A stretch of DNA of 64,000 nucleotides from DASUGC01 sp035606665 (GCA_035606665.1 DATNEY010000033.1:66445-130444); one strand, 5' to 3'; shown: positions 16,084 to 24,545, numbered from the stretch's first letter. Made by a program: numbers and translations. The notes: a model not told the origin generated them from the sequence alone.

Positions 16084-16920
16084 ATGCGTTTCAGACACGT
16101 GCTCGTGGTGGCCGCTCTTGTGGCCGCCAGCTTCGTCGTTACCTCTGCCCAACAAACCACCGCGACCGCGCCTCCGGCAAGTGCCGCGTTTGCGCAGGCC
16201 GTGCAACTGCACGACAGCGGGAAGTTCGCTGACGCGATCCCTCTCTTCAAGCAAGCCATCAAACAGGGCTTCCAGCCGATCAATCAGGCGCACTTCCGGC
16301 TGGCGCGCGCGCTCGCGCGTTCCGGGGACTTCGAATCGGCGCTGGCCGAGCTCGAGTGGCTGGCGGCCGCGGGATTCGCGAACACAAGCGTCCTGTCGAT
16401 GAACGATCTGGACTCCTTACGGGCTCTGCCTCGCTTCAAGGCGTTCGAGGCTCGTATCAATGCGAATGCCCATCCGTGCGCGGCGGATCCGAAGTTCCAC
16501 GACTTTGATTTCTGGATCGGCGAGTGGGACGTTCAGCCGACCGGCTCGAATCGCGGGCCCATCGGCTCGGGCTCGACCAGCATCGTCGAGGCCCAGCTCG
16601 ACGGGTGCGTCGTGCAGGAAAACTGGCTCCCCATCGGCGGCGTCGGCGCCGGCAAGAGCTTCAACATTTTCAACACGACGACGAAGCAGTGGGAGCAGTA
16701 CTACGTCGACAGCCGCGGGACGATTACGCACTACAAGGGAACGTTCCAGAAGGATGGCAGCCTGTTGTATGAGGCAGATCAGTTCGCCTCATCCAACAAG
16801 CTGCGCATGACGTTCTTCAATCAGAGGCCGAACCAGGTACGCCAGCTCGGTCACATCTCGACCGACGGAGGCAAAACCTGGACGGTCTCGTTTGACCTTA
16901 CGTATTTACGGAAGCAATAG
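16084..16920 (+). CDS. Secreted protein with TPR-like N-terminus and DUF1579-like domain
   Basis: 278 aa from the ATG at 16084. AAGGGAGG lies directly before the ATG, which is unusually tight. The signal peptide ends near VVTSAQ. Residues 40-120 form two helical repeats with TPR character (AVQLHDSGKFADAIPLFKQAI, then AHFRLARALARSGDFESALAEL). From about residue 140 a beta-rich domain begins with FHDFDFWIGEWDVQ, as in DUF1579-like lipocalin-type proteins of Acidobacteriota. Function is not known. It lies between the CPBP gene (same strand) and the convergent M28 peptidase. Confidence 0.75.
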   Translation: MRFRHVLVVAALVAASFVVTSAQQTTATAPPASAAFAQAVQLHDSGKFADAIPLFKQAIKQGFQPINQAHFRLARALARSGDFESALAELEWLAAAGFANTSVLSMNDLDSLRALPRFKAFEARINANAHPCAADPKFHDFDFWIGEWDVQPTGSNRGPIGSGSTSIVEAQLDGCVVQENWLPIGGVGAGKSFNIFNTTTKQWEQYYVDSRGTITHYKGTFQKDGSLLYEADQFASSNKLRMTFFNQRPNQVRQLGHISTDGGKTWTVSFDLTYLRKQ

Positions 16921-16941
16921 CGCCGTATCGCCCCGTCAGCG

Positions 16942-18603
16942 TCAGTGCCCGCCGCCTCTTCCCCCCGGCGGTGGCGGCATCGTTTCCTTCGTGAAGCGCG
17001 GCAGCAGCTGGTCGCGCATCGCCAGGTGATAGATCAGCGACGCGGTCATCGTCGCATTCTTCATCACGTCGTCCGGCAGGATGCGCTCGTAGGTGTCGAG
17101 GTTCGTGTGGTGCGTGTGCGTGCCGTACTCGATGCTGTCCTGGCTGCCGCCGATACCCGGCAGGCCGGCGGCGTTGAAGTTGGTGCTGTCCGTGCCGCCG
17201 GGATTCCGGCTGCTGCCGGCGGAGGCGCCGTAGACCTTGAAGTCTTCCCAGGGCTTGAGGAACGCCGCGACGACCTTCGCCGCTTCCGGCGGACCGAAGA
17301 CGCCGGCGCCGCGCACGAGACCCGTGCCGGAGTCGATGTTCCAGTAGGCCATGAACTTGCTGTACTCGGGCTCCTTCGGGTTCTCGAACGTCCCGAAGTG
17401 CTGCTGCACGTAGGCGCGCGATCCGAGCAGGCCCTGCTCCTCGCCGCTCCAGAGCGCGACACGGATCGTCCGGCGCGGTTTGGCGCCGACGGCCTGAAGG
17501 ATGCGAACCGCCTCCATCATGATCGCGCAACCGATCGCATTGTCCGTCCCGCCCGTCGCCGAGTGCCACGAGTCGAGGTGGCCGCCGAGCATGACGACTT
17601 CATCCTTCTTGTCCGTGCCCGGGATTTCCGCGATGGCGTTGTACGACTGGCGGCCGAGCGGATAGGAGCGGTTGACGATGTTGAACTCGAGCGTGATCGG
17701 CGTGCCATCCGAGAGCGTCCGCCAGATGCGGCCGTAGTCTTCGTTTCGCAGCACGACGGTCGGCACCGTCTTGGTGACGTCGTAGGCGCGGTGGTTGAAG
17801 GCCACGATGATGCCGTGCTGGCTCGGCGCCGTCGACGTCATGTTGATGCGCACGCCGACGCGGTTGTCGATCAGGAACTGATCGACCATGTTCTGCACCT
17901 GCGCGCCCGGCAGCGCGCCCTCGCGCGGCGTTGCACCGCCGCGTCCCGCGCCACCGCCCCCCGCGGCCGGCGCGTTGCCACGGCCTCCCCGTCCCGGCGC
18001 CGGAGGCGCGTTCGGATCCGGGTTGTACTGCGCCTTCAGTTGCGCATCGTCACGCCGCTTCGCCGGTTCGACTTCGCGGAACGGCGGCGGAGCCCACGGC
18101 CCGACGAGCACGATCGCGCCCTGCACTTTGGGCGCCATCTTGGTGAAGTAGTCCTTCAACTCTGCCTCGGTGGGATTCTGCGGAATCTCCATCTGCACCG
18201 CGGGCGCCACGATTGTGCCGTTGGTGGACGGCGTCCACGACAGCACTTCGAAGACCAGGTTGTCCTTCATCGTCGCGGGCGCGACGATGTGTCCGGAGGC
18301 CTTTTCGTTCTGCCAGCCGTCGCGGCCGTAGTCCCACCCTTCGAGGTGGCCGTTCTTCATGCCCCAACTAGTCATCGTGTCGACGGTCCACTTGGCGGCG
18401 GCTTCGTGGTTGGGTGAGCCGGTCAGGCGCGGACCGTACACGTCCGTGAGCATGTGCTCGACCCACATGATCTTGGAGTGTTCCATGCCCTCCTTGCGAA
18501 TCTTGGCGTTCATGGCCGCGTCAATTTTTTCCGTGCCTTGTCTCGCGGAGGCCACCGCGACGAGACCGAGCACCAGCACCGATGTGAGTACCTTGCGTAA
18601 CAT
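16942..18603 (-). CDS. Secreted M28-family zinc aminopeptidase
   Basis: 553 aa. The ATG at 18603 is preceded by GGAGGAG with 7 bp spacing; the longer frame adds 10 unlikely residues. A signal peptide ends near AVASARQ. There is a PA-like insert (about 150-290) and then the M28 catalytic domain, with the co-catalytic di-zinc set visible as GGHLDSWH, GGTDNAIG, SGEEQGLLGS, NIDSGT and HHTNLDT. These cut N-terminal residues from peptides in the periplasm or outside the cell. A Gly/Arg-rich loop (about 212-235) resembles those in the two M14 peptidases, and the C-terminus (PPPPGGRGGGH) is of the same kind. Confidence 0.92.
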   Translation of the reverse strand: MLRKVLTSVLVLGLVAVASARQGTEKIDAAMNAKIRKEGMEHSKIMWVEHMLTDVYGPRLTGSPNHEAAAKWTVDTMTSWGMKNGHLEGWDYGRDGWQNEKASGHIVAPATMKDNLVFEVLSWTPSTNGTIVAPAVQMEIPQNPTEAELKDYFTKMAPKVQGAIVLVGPWAPPPFREVEPAKRRDDAQLKAQYNPDPNAPPAPGRGGRGNAPAAGGGGAGRGGATPREGALPGAQVQNMVDQFLIDNRVGVRINMTSTAPSQHGIIVAFNHRAYDVTKTVPTVVLRNEDYGRIWRTLSDGTPITLEFNIVNRSYPLGRQSYNAIAEIPGTDKKDEVVMLGGHLDSWHSATGGTDNAIGCAIMMEAVRILQAVGAKPRRTIRVALWSGEEQGLLGSRAYVQQHFGTFENPKEPEYSKFMAYWNIDSGTGLVRGAGVFGPPEAAKVVAAFLKPWEDFKVYGASAGSSRNPGGTDSTNFNAAGLPGIGGSQDSIEYGTHTHHTNLDTYERILPDDVMKNATMTASLIYHLAMRDQLLPRFTKETMPPPPGGRGGGH

Positions 18604-18669
18604 GGAGCAACTCCTCCGGGGATGCGGAAGCATCGAATCTCAGGGGTCCCCGAAACGGTCGAATCATAC

Positions 18670-18942
18670 ATGAGCGAAGTCTTGTGGACCTATCCCGACG
18701 AGTTGCGAGACGCGCTCGCTGGCTTCGGCCTCGCGCCGAAGCCCGACACTCCGCCGCGGTTCGTCCGCGATCAGCTCTCCGACCTCTATCGCTACGAAAT
18801 CAGGCGTCTTCGCGACCGGCTGCTCGCGAAGGAGTTCCCGAAGCCGGAGTACGTTGGCTACGTCATCGCGCTGCGAAAGAAGTACTGGCCTCTGGCGCTT
18901 ACGCCCGAACAATGGGAGAAGATCTGTGCGAGCGAGCCATGA
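18670..18942 (+). CDS. Small conserved-looking cytoplasmic protein, unknown function
   Basis: 90 aa from the ATG at 18670, divergent from the M28 gene with 66 bp between starts. No signal peptide or membrane segment. The sequence is charged and helical (LYRYEIRRLRDRLLAKEF) and ends with TPEQWEKIC. I do not recognise a family. Codon use and amino-acid mix are those of a real gene rather than a shadow. The stop codon TGA falls inside the start of the dispersed repeat copy B. Confidence 0.65.
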   Translation: MSEVLWTYPDELRDALAGFGLAPKPDTPPRFVRDQLSDLYRYEIRRLRDRLLAKEFPKPEYVGYVIALRKKYWPLALTPEQWEKICASEP

Positions 18943-19027
18943 GGAGCGAGCCGCGCGAACGGAGTGGGGTATGCGGGGCCCCACGAGTGAGCGCGTAGGG
19001 GGGTGCGCGGGGGCGAAGCCCCCCGCC
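18927..19027. repeat. Dispersed intergenic repeat, copy B
   Basis: Shares a 40-bp core (18954-18993) with copy A at 9072-9111, 34 of 40 identical, and is likewise followed by a GC hairpin (about 19009-19023, loop GAA). The hairpin stem sequence differs from copy A while pairing is kept. It overlaps the last codons and stop of the 90-aa gene and ends 17 bp before the nitrilase gene. Confidence 0.75.
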
Positions 19028-19043
19028 TGAGAAAGATCTGTGC

Positions 19044-19862
19044 ATGAAGGTTGCGCTCGTTCAGCAGCACGCTACTGAGGACCTCGCGGCGAACCGGCGG
19101 CGAGGCGTCGAGGCCTTGCGGCGCGCGGCCGGCGAGGGCGCGCAACTGGTCGCGTTCGCCGAACTTGCGTTCACGCCGTTCTATCCGCAGAGCCCGGCCG
19201 CCGGCGACGTGCGCGTACTTGCAGAGCCGGTGCCTGGCCCGACCGTGGAGACGTTTCAAGCTCTGGCGCGCGAGCTGGGCGTGGTGATCGTGCTGAACGT
19301 GTTCGAGCGCGACGGCGATAAGACGTACGACTGCTCGCCGGTGATCGACGCGGATGGTTCGCTTCTCGGGCGGACGCGGATGGTGCACATCACCGAGTAT
19401 CCGTGCGTGCACGAGCAGCAGTACTACGCGCCGAGCACGCTCGGCGCGCCGGTCTTCAACACCAGGGTTGGCAGGGTCGGCGTTGCGATCTGTTACGACC
19501 GCCACTTTCCGGAGTACATGCGCGCGCTCGGTCTTGGCGGCGCCGATCTGGTCGTCGTGCCGCAGGCGGGCGAGGTGGACGAGTGGCCCGCGGGATTCTT
19601 CGAGGCCGAGATGCGGACGGCGGCGTTCCAGAACGGCTACTTCGTGGCGCTCTGCAACCGCGTCGGCGCCGAGGAGCGCCTGACGTTCGCGGGGGAGTCC
19701 TTCGTCTGCGGTCCCGAAGGCGCCGTCAGGGCCCGTGCACCGAAAGGCAAGGACGCGATTCTCCTCGCCGACATCGATCTGGCCGACACCACCACATCGC
19801 ACGCGCGGCGTGTGTTATTGAAGGATCGACGTCCCGACCTGTACGGCGACTGGCTGACCTAG
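19044..19862 (+). CDS. Nitrilase-superfamily carbon-nitrogen hydrolase (N-carbamoylputrescine amidase-like)
   Basis: 272 aa, usual length for the superfamily. The catalytic Glu (FAELAFTPFY, E40) and Cys (VAICYDRHFPEYMR, about C150) are present. The usual Lys of the triad, normally two residues before the His in a YRKxH-type motif, is replaced: here the segment reads GRTRMVHI, with Met at that place. The overall look (YYAPSTLGAPVFNTRVGR) resembles N-carbamoylputrescine amidase and beta-ureidopropionase relatives, but the substrate cannot be fixed and no agmatine deiminase gene is near. Its stop codon shares the four bases CTAG with the stop of the convergent gene. Confidence 0.85.
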   Translation: MKVALVQQHATEDLAANRRRGVEALRRAAGEGAQLVAFAELAFTPFYPQSPAAGDVRVLAEPVPGPTVETFQALARELGVVIVLNVFERDGDKTYDCSPVIDADGSLLGRTRMVHITEYPCVHEQQYYAPSTLGAPVFNTRVGRVGVAICYDRHFPEYMRALGLGGADLVVVPQAGEVDEWPAGFFEAEMRTAAFQNGYFVALCNRVGAEERLTFAGESFVCGPEGAVRARAPKGKDAILLADIDLADTTTSHARRVLLKDRRPDLYGDWLT

Positions 19863-20734
19863 TTCACCTTCAAACGCGTGGCGTAGACGAACGCGTCGCG
19901 CTGCGATCCTTTGACCTCCACGCGTGCGCCGTTCGCGAGGTCGCTGAAGCGCGAGTTGCCGAAGAACTCCGTCTGGGCGTCACCCTTGACCAGCCGTCCA
20001 TCGACCGTGAACTGAAACGCCGCGATCGTGCCGCTGAACGCGGAGACGATGCCGTTGATGTTGAGGCCCACATCCGTATTCGTGTTCTGAATCATCACGC
20101 TCGAGGCGAGCAGGCCCGTCGTCCCGGTCGTGCCCTTCACGTGGACGCGTTGTCCCAGCGCCAGGCTCGCAAACGTCGCCGGCTGGCCCTGGAGGGTGAA
20201 CTGCGTACTCGTGTTGGTCGTCACCGTACGGCCGGCCACGACGAAGGCGCCCGCGGCGGTCGTCGGTGGCAGCGACTCGACGCGGCCTTCGAGTTGTTCC
20301 TCGCGGCCGTTGCTGCGGCGATCGGACTCGACGGTCGCGGTGCTCGAATTAAGGCTGACCTGAATCGTGACGACGTCGCCAATCTTGAGATCGGCCAAAC
20401 CGACGGCGGCCGCAAGTCCGGGCGCGCTGAAGAGCAGATTCGCGAGTCCAGGTGGGACATTCGTCAGCTGAAAATGGCCCGAGGCATCGACCGTGCTGGT
20501 GATGGGCGTGTTGGCGACGGCGACGACCAGGCCGGGCGGGACCGCCGGTGCCGCAGCGGGGCCGGCGGTGGGTCCCTCTGAGAACGAACTCGTCCCGGCC
20601 GAACCGCCGCCGGAAACAATGCTGCCGCTGATATTGGCACCGGAGGCACTCGACGGCTCCGCGGGGTTCGCCTTCCCGCAACCGACCGCCAACACTGCCA
20701 TCACGGCACCGATCAAGAGCTTGTGAGCCTTCAT
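19859..20734 (-). CDS. DUF5666-like secreted lipoprotein
   Basis: 291 aa. The ATG at 20734 has GGAGGT just upstream; a TTG 12 bp earlier is less likely. The signal peptide has lipobox AVGC, followed by a Ser/Gly/Ala-rich linker and a proline/alanine stretch. From about residue 85 the protein is beta-rich, and the C-terminal half shows two repeats of the OB-like DUF5666 kind (LEGRVESLPP...FVVAGRTV and INGIVSAFSGTIAAFQF), each ending in a KG/VKG turn. Function unknown; probably anchored in the outer membrane or periplasm. The 185 bp upstream to the next gene hold no feature I recognise. Confidence 0.72.
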   Translation of the reverse strand: MKAHKLLIGAVMAVLAVGCGKANPAEPSSASGANISGSIVSGGGSAGTSSFSEGPTAGPAAAPAVPPGLVVAVANTPITSTVDASGHFQLTNVPPGLANLLFSAPGLAAAVGLADLKIGDVVTIQVSLNSSTATVESDRRSNGREEQLEGRVESLPPTTAAGAFVVAGRTVTTNTSTQFTLQGQPATFASLALGQRVHVKGTTGTTGLLASSVMIQNTNTDVGLNINGIVSAFSGTIAAFQFTVDGRLVKGDAQTEFFGNSRFSDLANGARVEVKGSQRDAFVYATRLKVN

Positions 20735-20919
20735 CACGACCTCCAAACAGATCTGTCAGAACGGAGACAAGAAGTCAGGAGCAAACGGTGTTCCACCAGA
20801 ACGTACCGACTGACGCTGCAGTGCAGCGGCGCCCGACAGACGTGTAAGCACAGCGTAGTGAACGGATTACATGCTCTCAACTTGGCGATGTTGGCGTCGT
20901 GAACGACGTTGGCGTCGCT

Positions 20920-21945
20920 CTACCCAAGTCTCTCAGGTTCCCACCGCAGTCCAGTTGTGAGGATTCTCTGAAGCAAAGTTGGGTAGTCGAGTCCCGCCGC
21001 TGCGGCGGAGGCTGCAAAATCTTCCGTACGCGCAATCTGAGGGTTTGGATTCGCTTCGATGACGTGAGCGCGGCCGTTCGTGTCGAGCCGCAGATCGATC
21101 CGCGCGTACCCGCTCTGCTCCAGAACCTTGTACGCGCGGCGGGCCACGTAGCGGACTTCTTCGATCGCCTCCGGCGTCAGTGTTTTCGCCTCGCCGGTCG
21201 CAATACCGACCTTGGCCTGATACTTCACGTTCCATTTCACGCGCTCGGTTGCGATGCGGTGCTGGCCCTCCGGCATGTGCGCGAACGTCATTTCCCAGAC
21301 CGGAAAGACCTGCAGCCGCTGGTTGCCGAGCACGCCGACGTACAGCTCCTGTCCGTCGATGAATCGCTCGACGATGGCGTCGGTGCGGATGGAGTCGTGG
21401 ATGAACTGCACGCGCTCGCGCAGCTTCGTTTCGTCGGCGACGACCGAGGCCTGCGAGATGCCGATCGACGACTCCTGCGTCAGCGGTTTCACGATGACCG
21501 GGTAGGTGAGACGCTTGGGCAGCTTCGGCTTGCGGCCGCGGACGACGACCGTGAACTCTGGCACGGGCACCCGGTGGTAATGGAGCAGCTTCTTCGAGAG
21601 CGCTTTGTCGCGCGCGAGGAACATCCCTCGCGGATTGCAGCCCGAATACGAGAGCCGGAGCAGCTCGAGGTATGACACGACGTTCTGGTCGAACGTGCCG
21701 ACTTCGTGAAACGCCTCGAGAAGGTTGAAGGCGATGTGCGGCTTGAACTCGTCGTTCGCCTGGCGGATGGCGCCGAGGTCGTCCTTCACTCCGAGCACGC
21801 GGACGTCGTGCCCCAGCTTGTCGCGCACGGTCGAGAGGACGTCGTACTCCGTCCGCCAGGGCGCCGTCTCCGTGTCGATACCGCTGACATCGTCCGGCGG
21901 CACGAGGTAGTCGTGCATCAGCACTAATACGCGGAGCTTCTTCAC
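20920..21945 (-). CDS. ATP-grasp ligase, D-alanine--D-alanine ligase-like
   Basis: 341 aa from the GTG at 21945. An ATG at 21999 would add 18 residues (with CWLLVVGCWL) encoded by the adjacent heptamer repeat, which I regard as read-through of a spacer. The fold is ATP-grasp: N-terminal pre-ATP domain (VLVLMHDYLVPPDD), ATP-binding lysine segment YPVIVKPLTQESSIGIS, and metal-binding end HVIEANPNPQIA. Ddl-like enzymes join amino acids or peptides through an acyl phosphate. The true substrate is open, as such genes are common outside the peptidoglycan pathway. The neighbouring phosphoesterase gene is 90 bp upstream on the same strand. Confidence 0.82.
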   Translation of the reverse strand: MKKLRVLVLMHDYLVPPDDVSGIDTETAPWRTEYDVLSTVRDKLGHDVRVLGVKDDLGAIRQANDEFKPHIAFNLLEAFHEVGTFDQNVVSYLELLRLSYSGCNPRGMFLARDKALSKKLLHYHRVPVPEFTVVVRGRKPKLPKRLTYPVIVKPLTQESSIGISQASVVADETKLRERVQFIHDSIRTDAIVERFIDGQELYVGVLGNQRLQVFPVWEMTFAHMPEGQHRIATERVKWNVKYQAKVGIATGEAKTLTPEAIEEVRYVARRAYKVLEQSGYARIDLRLDTNGRAHVIEANPNPQIARTEDFAASAAAAGLDYPTLLQRILTTGLRWEPERLG

Positions 21946-21960
21946 TGGGGCGCATGATAC

Positions 21961-22035
21961 CAACCAACAACCTACAACCAACAACCAACAGCCAGGCATT
22001 CGACCTGCAGGTTGCAGGTTGTGGGTTGCAGGTTG
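21961..22035. repeat. Heptamer palindrome between phosphoesterase and ATP-grasp genes
   Basis: Two 31-bp arms (21961-21991 and 22005-22035) pair at 24 of 31 positions around a 13-bp centre. Each arm is a run of 7-bp units: CAACCAA-type on the left, GGTTGCA-type on the right. Six of the seven mismatches come from one dinucleotide change inside the unit, repeated three times. The right arm ends at the base before the phosphoesterase stop codon. Confidence 0.8.
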
Positions 22036-22911
22036 TCATCGGAACGGATCGCGAGGCGGTACGAACTTCTGTGCGTCCGCCGAGCCGGCCGGGAGTATTT
22101 GCCGCAGGTACCAATCGAAGCCGCGCTCCTGCTGCCAGTCGCGCGGATATCCGAGCGAGACTTCCTCGTAGCGCACGCCGTGGCGCCACATCGTGGTCCG
22201 GAAATGCAGATGGCCGGTGACGACCGCGAGCGCGCGGTAGCGCAGAGCCCAGTCCTCGGTGCGCGTCGTGCCGGACCAGATCGAAAAGCGTGGGACCCGC
22301 GGTGGGCGCGCGAGATCGTAGCGAAGCGGCCAGTGATTGATGAGGACGGTGCGCGCATCGGCCGGCAGCGCGTCGAGGCGCGCGGCGGTGACCTCGCATC
22401 GTGCGTGGCACCAGGCGGCGATCGTCGGGTCTGGCTCGGGACTGAGCATCTGCTCGTCGCCCGAGCCGACTCCGCTTTCACGGGCCCACGGAATGGCCTG
22501 CGCCTCGCCGATCTCCGGCGGACGGAACGAGTAGTCGAAGAGCAGGAACATCGGCACGATGAACGGTCCACCGGCGCCGGGGAACTGGACGAACGGATCT
22601 TCGGGTGTGATGACGCCCGCGGCGCGGCAGATCGCGACGAGCTCGCCGTATCGCGCGTGCCCGCGGGTGCGATCCGTGGCACCGGGCGGGCACCAGAGAT
22701 CGTGGTTGCCGGGTGTCCACAGAACCCTCGCGAACCGTGGCAGGAAGAGATCGAGCGCCCATCGGAGGTGGTCGGGCTTCTCGCCGACGTCGCCGGCGAT
22801 GATGAGCCAGTCGTCTGGATGGAAGCCTGCGCCCGCCAGCGCTTCCCGGTTCGCGCGATGGCTGACGTGGATGTCGCTGGTCGCGAGGAGCCGCGGGGCA
22901 GCCTGCGGCAT
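22036..22911 (-). CDS. Calcineurin-like metallophosphoesterase
   Basis: 291 aa, cytoplasmic. All five metallophosphoesterase blocks are seen: SDIHVSH (residue about 12), IIAGDVGEK (about 38), TPGNHDLW (about 66), LINHWPL (about 190) and VVTGHLHFRTT (about 232). A dimetal centre is expected. Substrate unknown; protein phosphatase, nucleotidase or phosphodiesterase are possible. The ATG overlaps the stop of the phosphopantetheinyl transferase by one base (TGATG), so the two are co-transcribed. Confidence 0.88.
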   Translation of the reverse strand: MPQAAPRLLATSDIHVSHRANREALAGAGFHPDDWLIIAGDVGEKPDHLRWALDLFLPRFARVLWTPGNHDLWCPPGATDRTRGHARYGELVAICRAAGVITPEDPFVQFPGAGGPFIVPMFLLFDYSFRPPEIGEAQAIPWARESGVGSGDEQMLSPEPDPTIAAWCHARCEVTAARLDALPADARTVLINHWPLRYDLARPPRVPRFSIWSGTTRTEDWALRYRALAVVTGHLHFRTTMWRHGVRYEEVSLGYPRDWQQERGFDWYLRQILPAGSADAQKFVPPRDPFR

Positions 22912-23639
22912 CAGTAGGCGTGCAGGGCGAACGGCGGCGTCACGCCGTCCGCGGTCTCGACCGCGACTGCGGCGAGGTGGTGCGGGTCGACACGGATCAG
23001 GTGAAACATCCAGCGGTCGTCGGAGCCCGTGAGGGAATCGAGAAAGCGGACGCGCGCATCCGCGGGCGTCGGCCCGAGTGAGAAGGAAATGTCGGACAGG
23101 GGCACGGCGATGCCGAGGCCGCGCGCTTTCAGGTACGCCTCTTTGAGCGTCCAGTACGTCAGGAACCGGTCGCGCCAGGCGCCGGCCTGGGCGCTGACGT
23201 CCTCGGCTTCGTCGGGCGAGCAGTAACGCGCGACGATCGACGGATCCGGGGCGCGGCGGGTCAGGTCCTCGATGTCCACGCCGATGGCGCGCCCGCGGCC
23301 GAGCACGCAGACGACCACGCCGGCCGAGTGCGAGAGGTTGAAGTGGAGATCGCCGGGAGGCGACGCGATTTCGGGCCGTCCGTGCGGACCCTCACGCCAG
23401 GACCACGCGTCTTCGGCCACGCCGAGCGCGTCGCCGACGAGCGTGCGCGCCATCTCGCGGCCCAGCGCGAACATGAAGCGATCGCGATCGTGGCGGAAGC
23501 GCGCGTACCGATCGCGCTCGGTATCGGACATCCACGCGAGCGCGCGCTCGACGCGCCGCGCGTCGGCGGCGAACGCATCGGTGCGGCCGACGTACGCGCC
23601 GATCTCTCCGCGCGCGACTCGTGACGCCGGTCGAGACAT
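22911..23639 (-). CDS. Sfp-type 4'-phosphopantetheinyl transferase
   Basis: 242 aa from the ATG at 23639. Long (Sfp/Gsp) form with NLSHSAGVVVCVL, the magnesium site GVDIED (about residue 126) and the WTLKEAYLKARG helix (about 165). It transfers the phosphopantetheine arm of CoA to a carrier-protein serine. Long forms usually serve polyketide, peptide or lysine pathways but can be the only such enzyme in a genome. It is divergent, with only 42 bp between starts, from an acyltransferase that resembles stand-alone polyketide acyltransferases. Confidence 0.92.
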   Translation of the reverse strand: MSRPASRVARGEIGAYVGRTDAFAADARRVERALAWMSDTERDRYARFRHDRDRFMFALGREMARTLVGDALGVAEDAWSWREGPHGRPEIASPPGDLHFNLSHSAGVVVCVLGRGRAIGVDIEDLTRRAPDPSIVARYCSPDEAEDVSAQAGAWRDRFLTYWTLKEAYLKARGLGIAVPLSDISFSLGPTPADARVRFLDSLTGSDDRWMFHLIRVDPHHLAAVAVETADGVTPPFALHAY

Positions 23640-23681
23640 TGCGATAGTATGTCGCGGCTCACCGTACGGCATCCAATCATC

Positions 23682-24545
23682 ATGTCAACAGCGTGTCTCT
23701 TTCCTGGTCAGGGATCTCAATCGAAGGGCATGGGCGGCCCGTTGTTCGATCGCTTCGCGGACTGGACCGCGCAGGCGGACGGCATCCTCGGCTATTCCAT
23801 CCGCGAGTTGTGCGTGGACGATGCGCGTGGTGAACTGGGGCTCACGCAGTTCACGCAGCCCGCGCTCTTCATCGTGAATGCGATGACGTACCGCGCTAGG
23901 CTCGAGGATGGCGGCACCGCGCCGGCATTCGTCGCCGGGCACAGCCTGGGCGAGTACAACGCGCTCCTGGCCGCCGGCGCATTCGACTTCGCGACGGGCC
24001 TCGCGCTCGTCAAGCGGCGCGGTGCCCTGATGGGACAGGTGACGGGCGGCGGCATGGCCGCCATCATCGGCATGGCGCCGTCGCGGATTCAGGACATCCT
24101 GCAGGGCAGCGACGAAGGCCGCCGTCTCGACGTGGCCAACTTCAATTCGTTCGAGCAGACGGTGATCGCAGGGCCTACGGCCGACATCGCCGCCGTGGAG
24201 CCGCATTTCAAGGCGGCGGGCGTCAAGCTGTTCGTCCCGCTGAAAGTGAGCGCGCCCTTCCACTCGCGCTACATGCGTGAGCCCATGGCGGAGTTTGCGT
24301 CGTTCCTCGGCGGATACACCTTCGTGCCGCCGGCCATCCCCGTCGTCGCCAACGCCACGGCCGGACCGTACGCGCCGGACAACGTCCGCGACACGCTCGC
24401 CAGCCAGATCGGCAGCGCCGTCCGGTGGCTCGACTCGATGCTGTTCCTGCTCGATCAGGGCGTGACGGAGTTCGTGGAAGTCGGACCCGGCAATGTGCTC
24501 GGGAAGCTGATTGCGCAGATCCGGAAGCGAACGAGCCGGGCCTGA
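23682..24545 (+). CDS. ACP S-malonyltransferase (FabD / trans-acting polyketide AT type)
   Basis: 287 aa from the ATG at 23682. Motifs: LFPGQGSQSKGMG at the N-terminus, catalytic serine in VAGHSLGEYNALLAAGAF (about Ser87), oxyanion arginine region VKRRGALM, and catalytic His in SAPFHSRYM (about 197). The wording of several segments (ILGYSIRELC, TQFTQPALFIVNAMTY, VANFNSFEQTVIAGP) is closer to what I know of trans-AT polyketide acyltransferases than to house-keeping FabD, though no synthase lies in the window. It loads malonyl groups onto acyl carrier protein. No other fab gene is adjacent. The stop codon lies in a perfect hairpin. Confidence 0.85.
   Translation: MSTACLFPGQGSQSKGMGGPLFDRFADWTAQADGILGYSIRELCVDDARGELGLTQFTQPALFIVNAMTYRARLEDGGTAPAFVAGHSLGEYNALLAAGAFDFATGLALVKRRGALMGQVTGGGMAAIIGMAPSRIQDILQGSDEGRRLDVANFNSFEQTVIAGPTADIAAVEPHFKAAGVKLFVPLKVSAPFHSRYMREPMAEFASFLGGYTFVPPAIPVVANATAGPYAPDNVRDTLASQIGSAVRWLDSMLFLLDQGVTEFVEVGPGNVLGKLIAQIRKRTSRA

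Noticed and set aside
16945..18417. 490-codon plus-strand frame opposite the M28 peptidase
   Set aside because: Antisense shadow; Arg/Asp/Val-rich, no motif, no start signal.
21946..21999. N-terminal extension of the ATP-grasp protein resembling a lipoprotein signal
   Set aside because: It is encoded by the heptamer palindrome, and the core is a cytoplasmic ligase, so I start the gene at GTG 21945.
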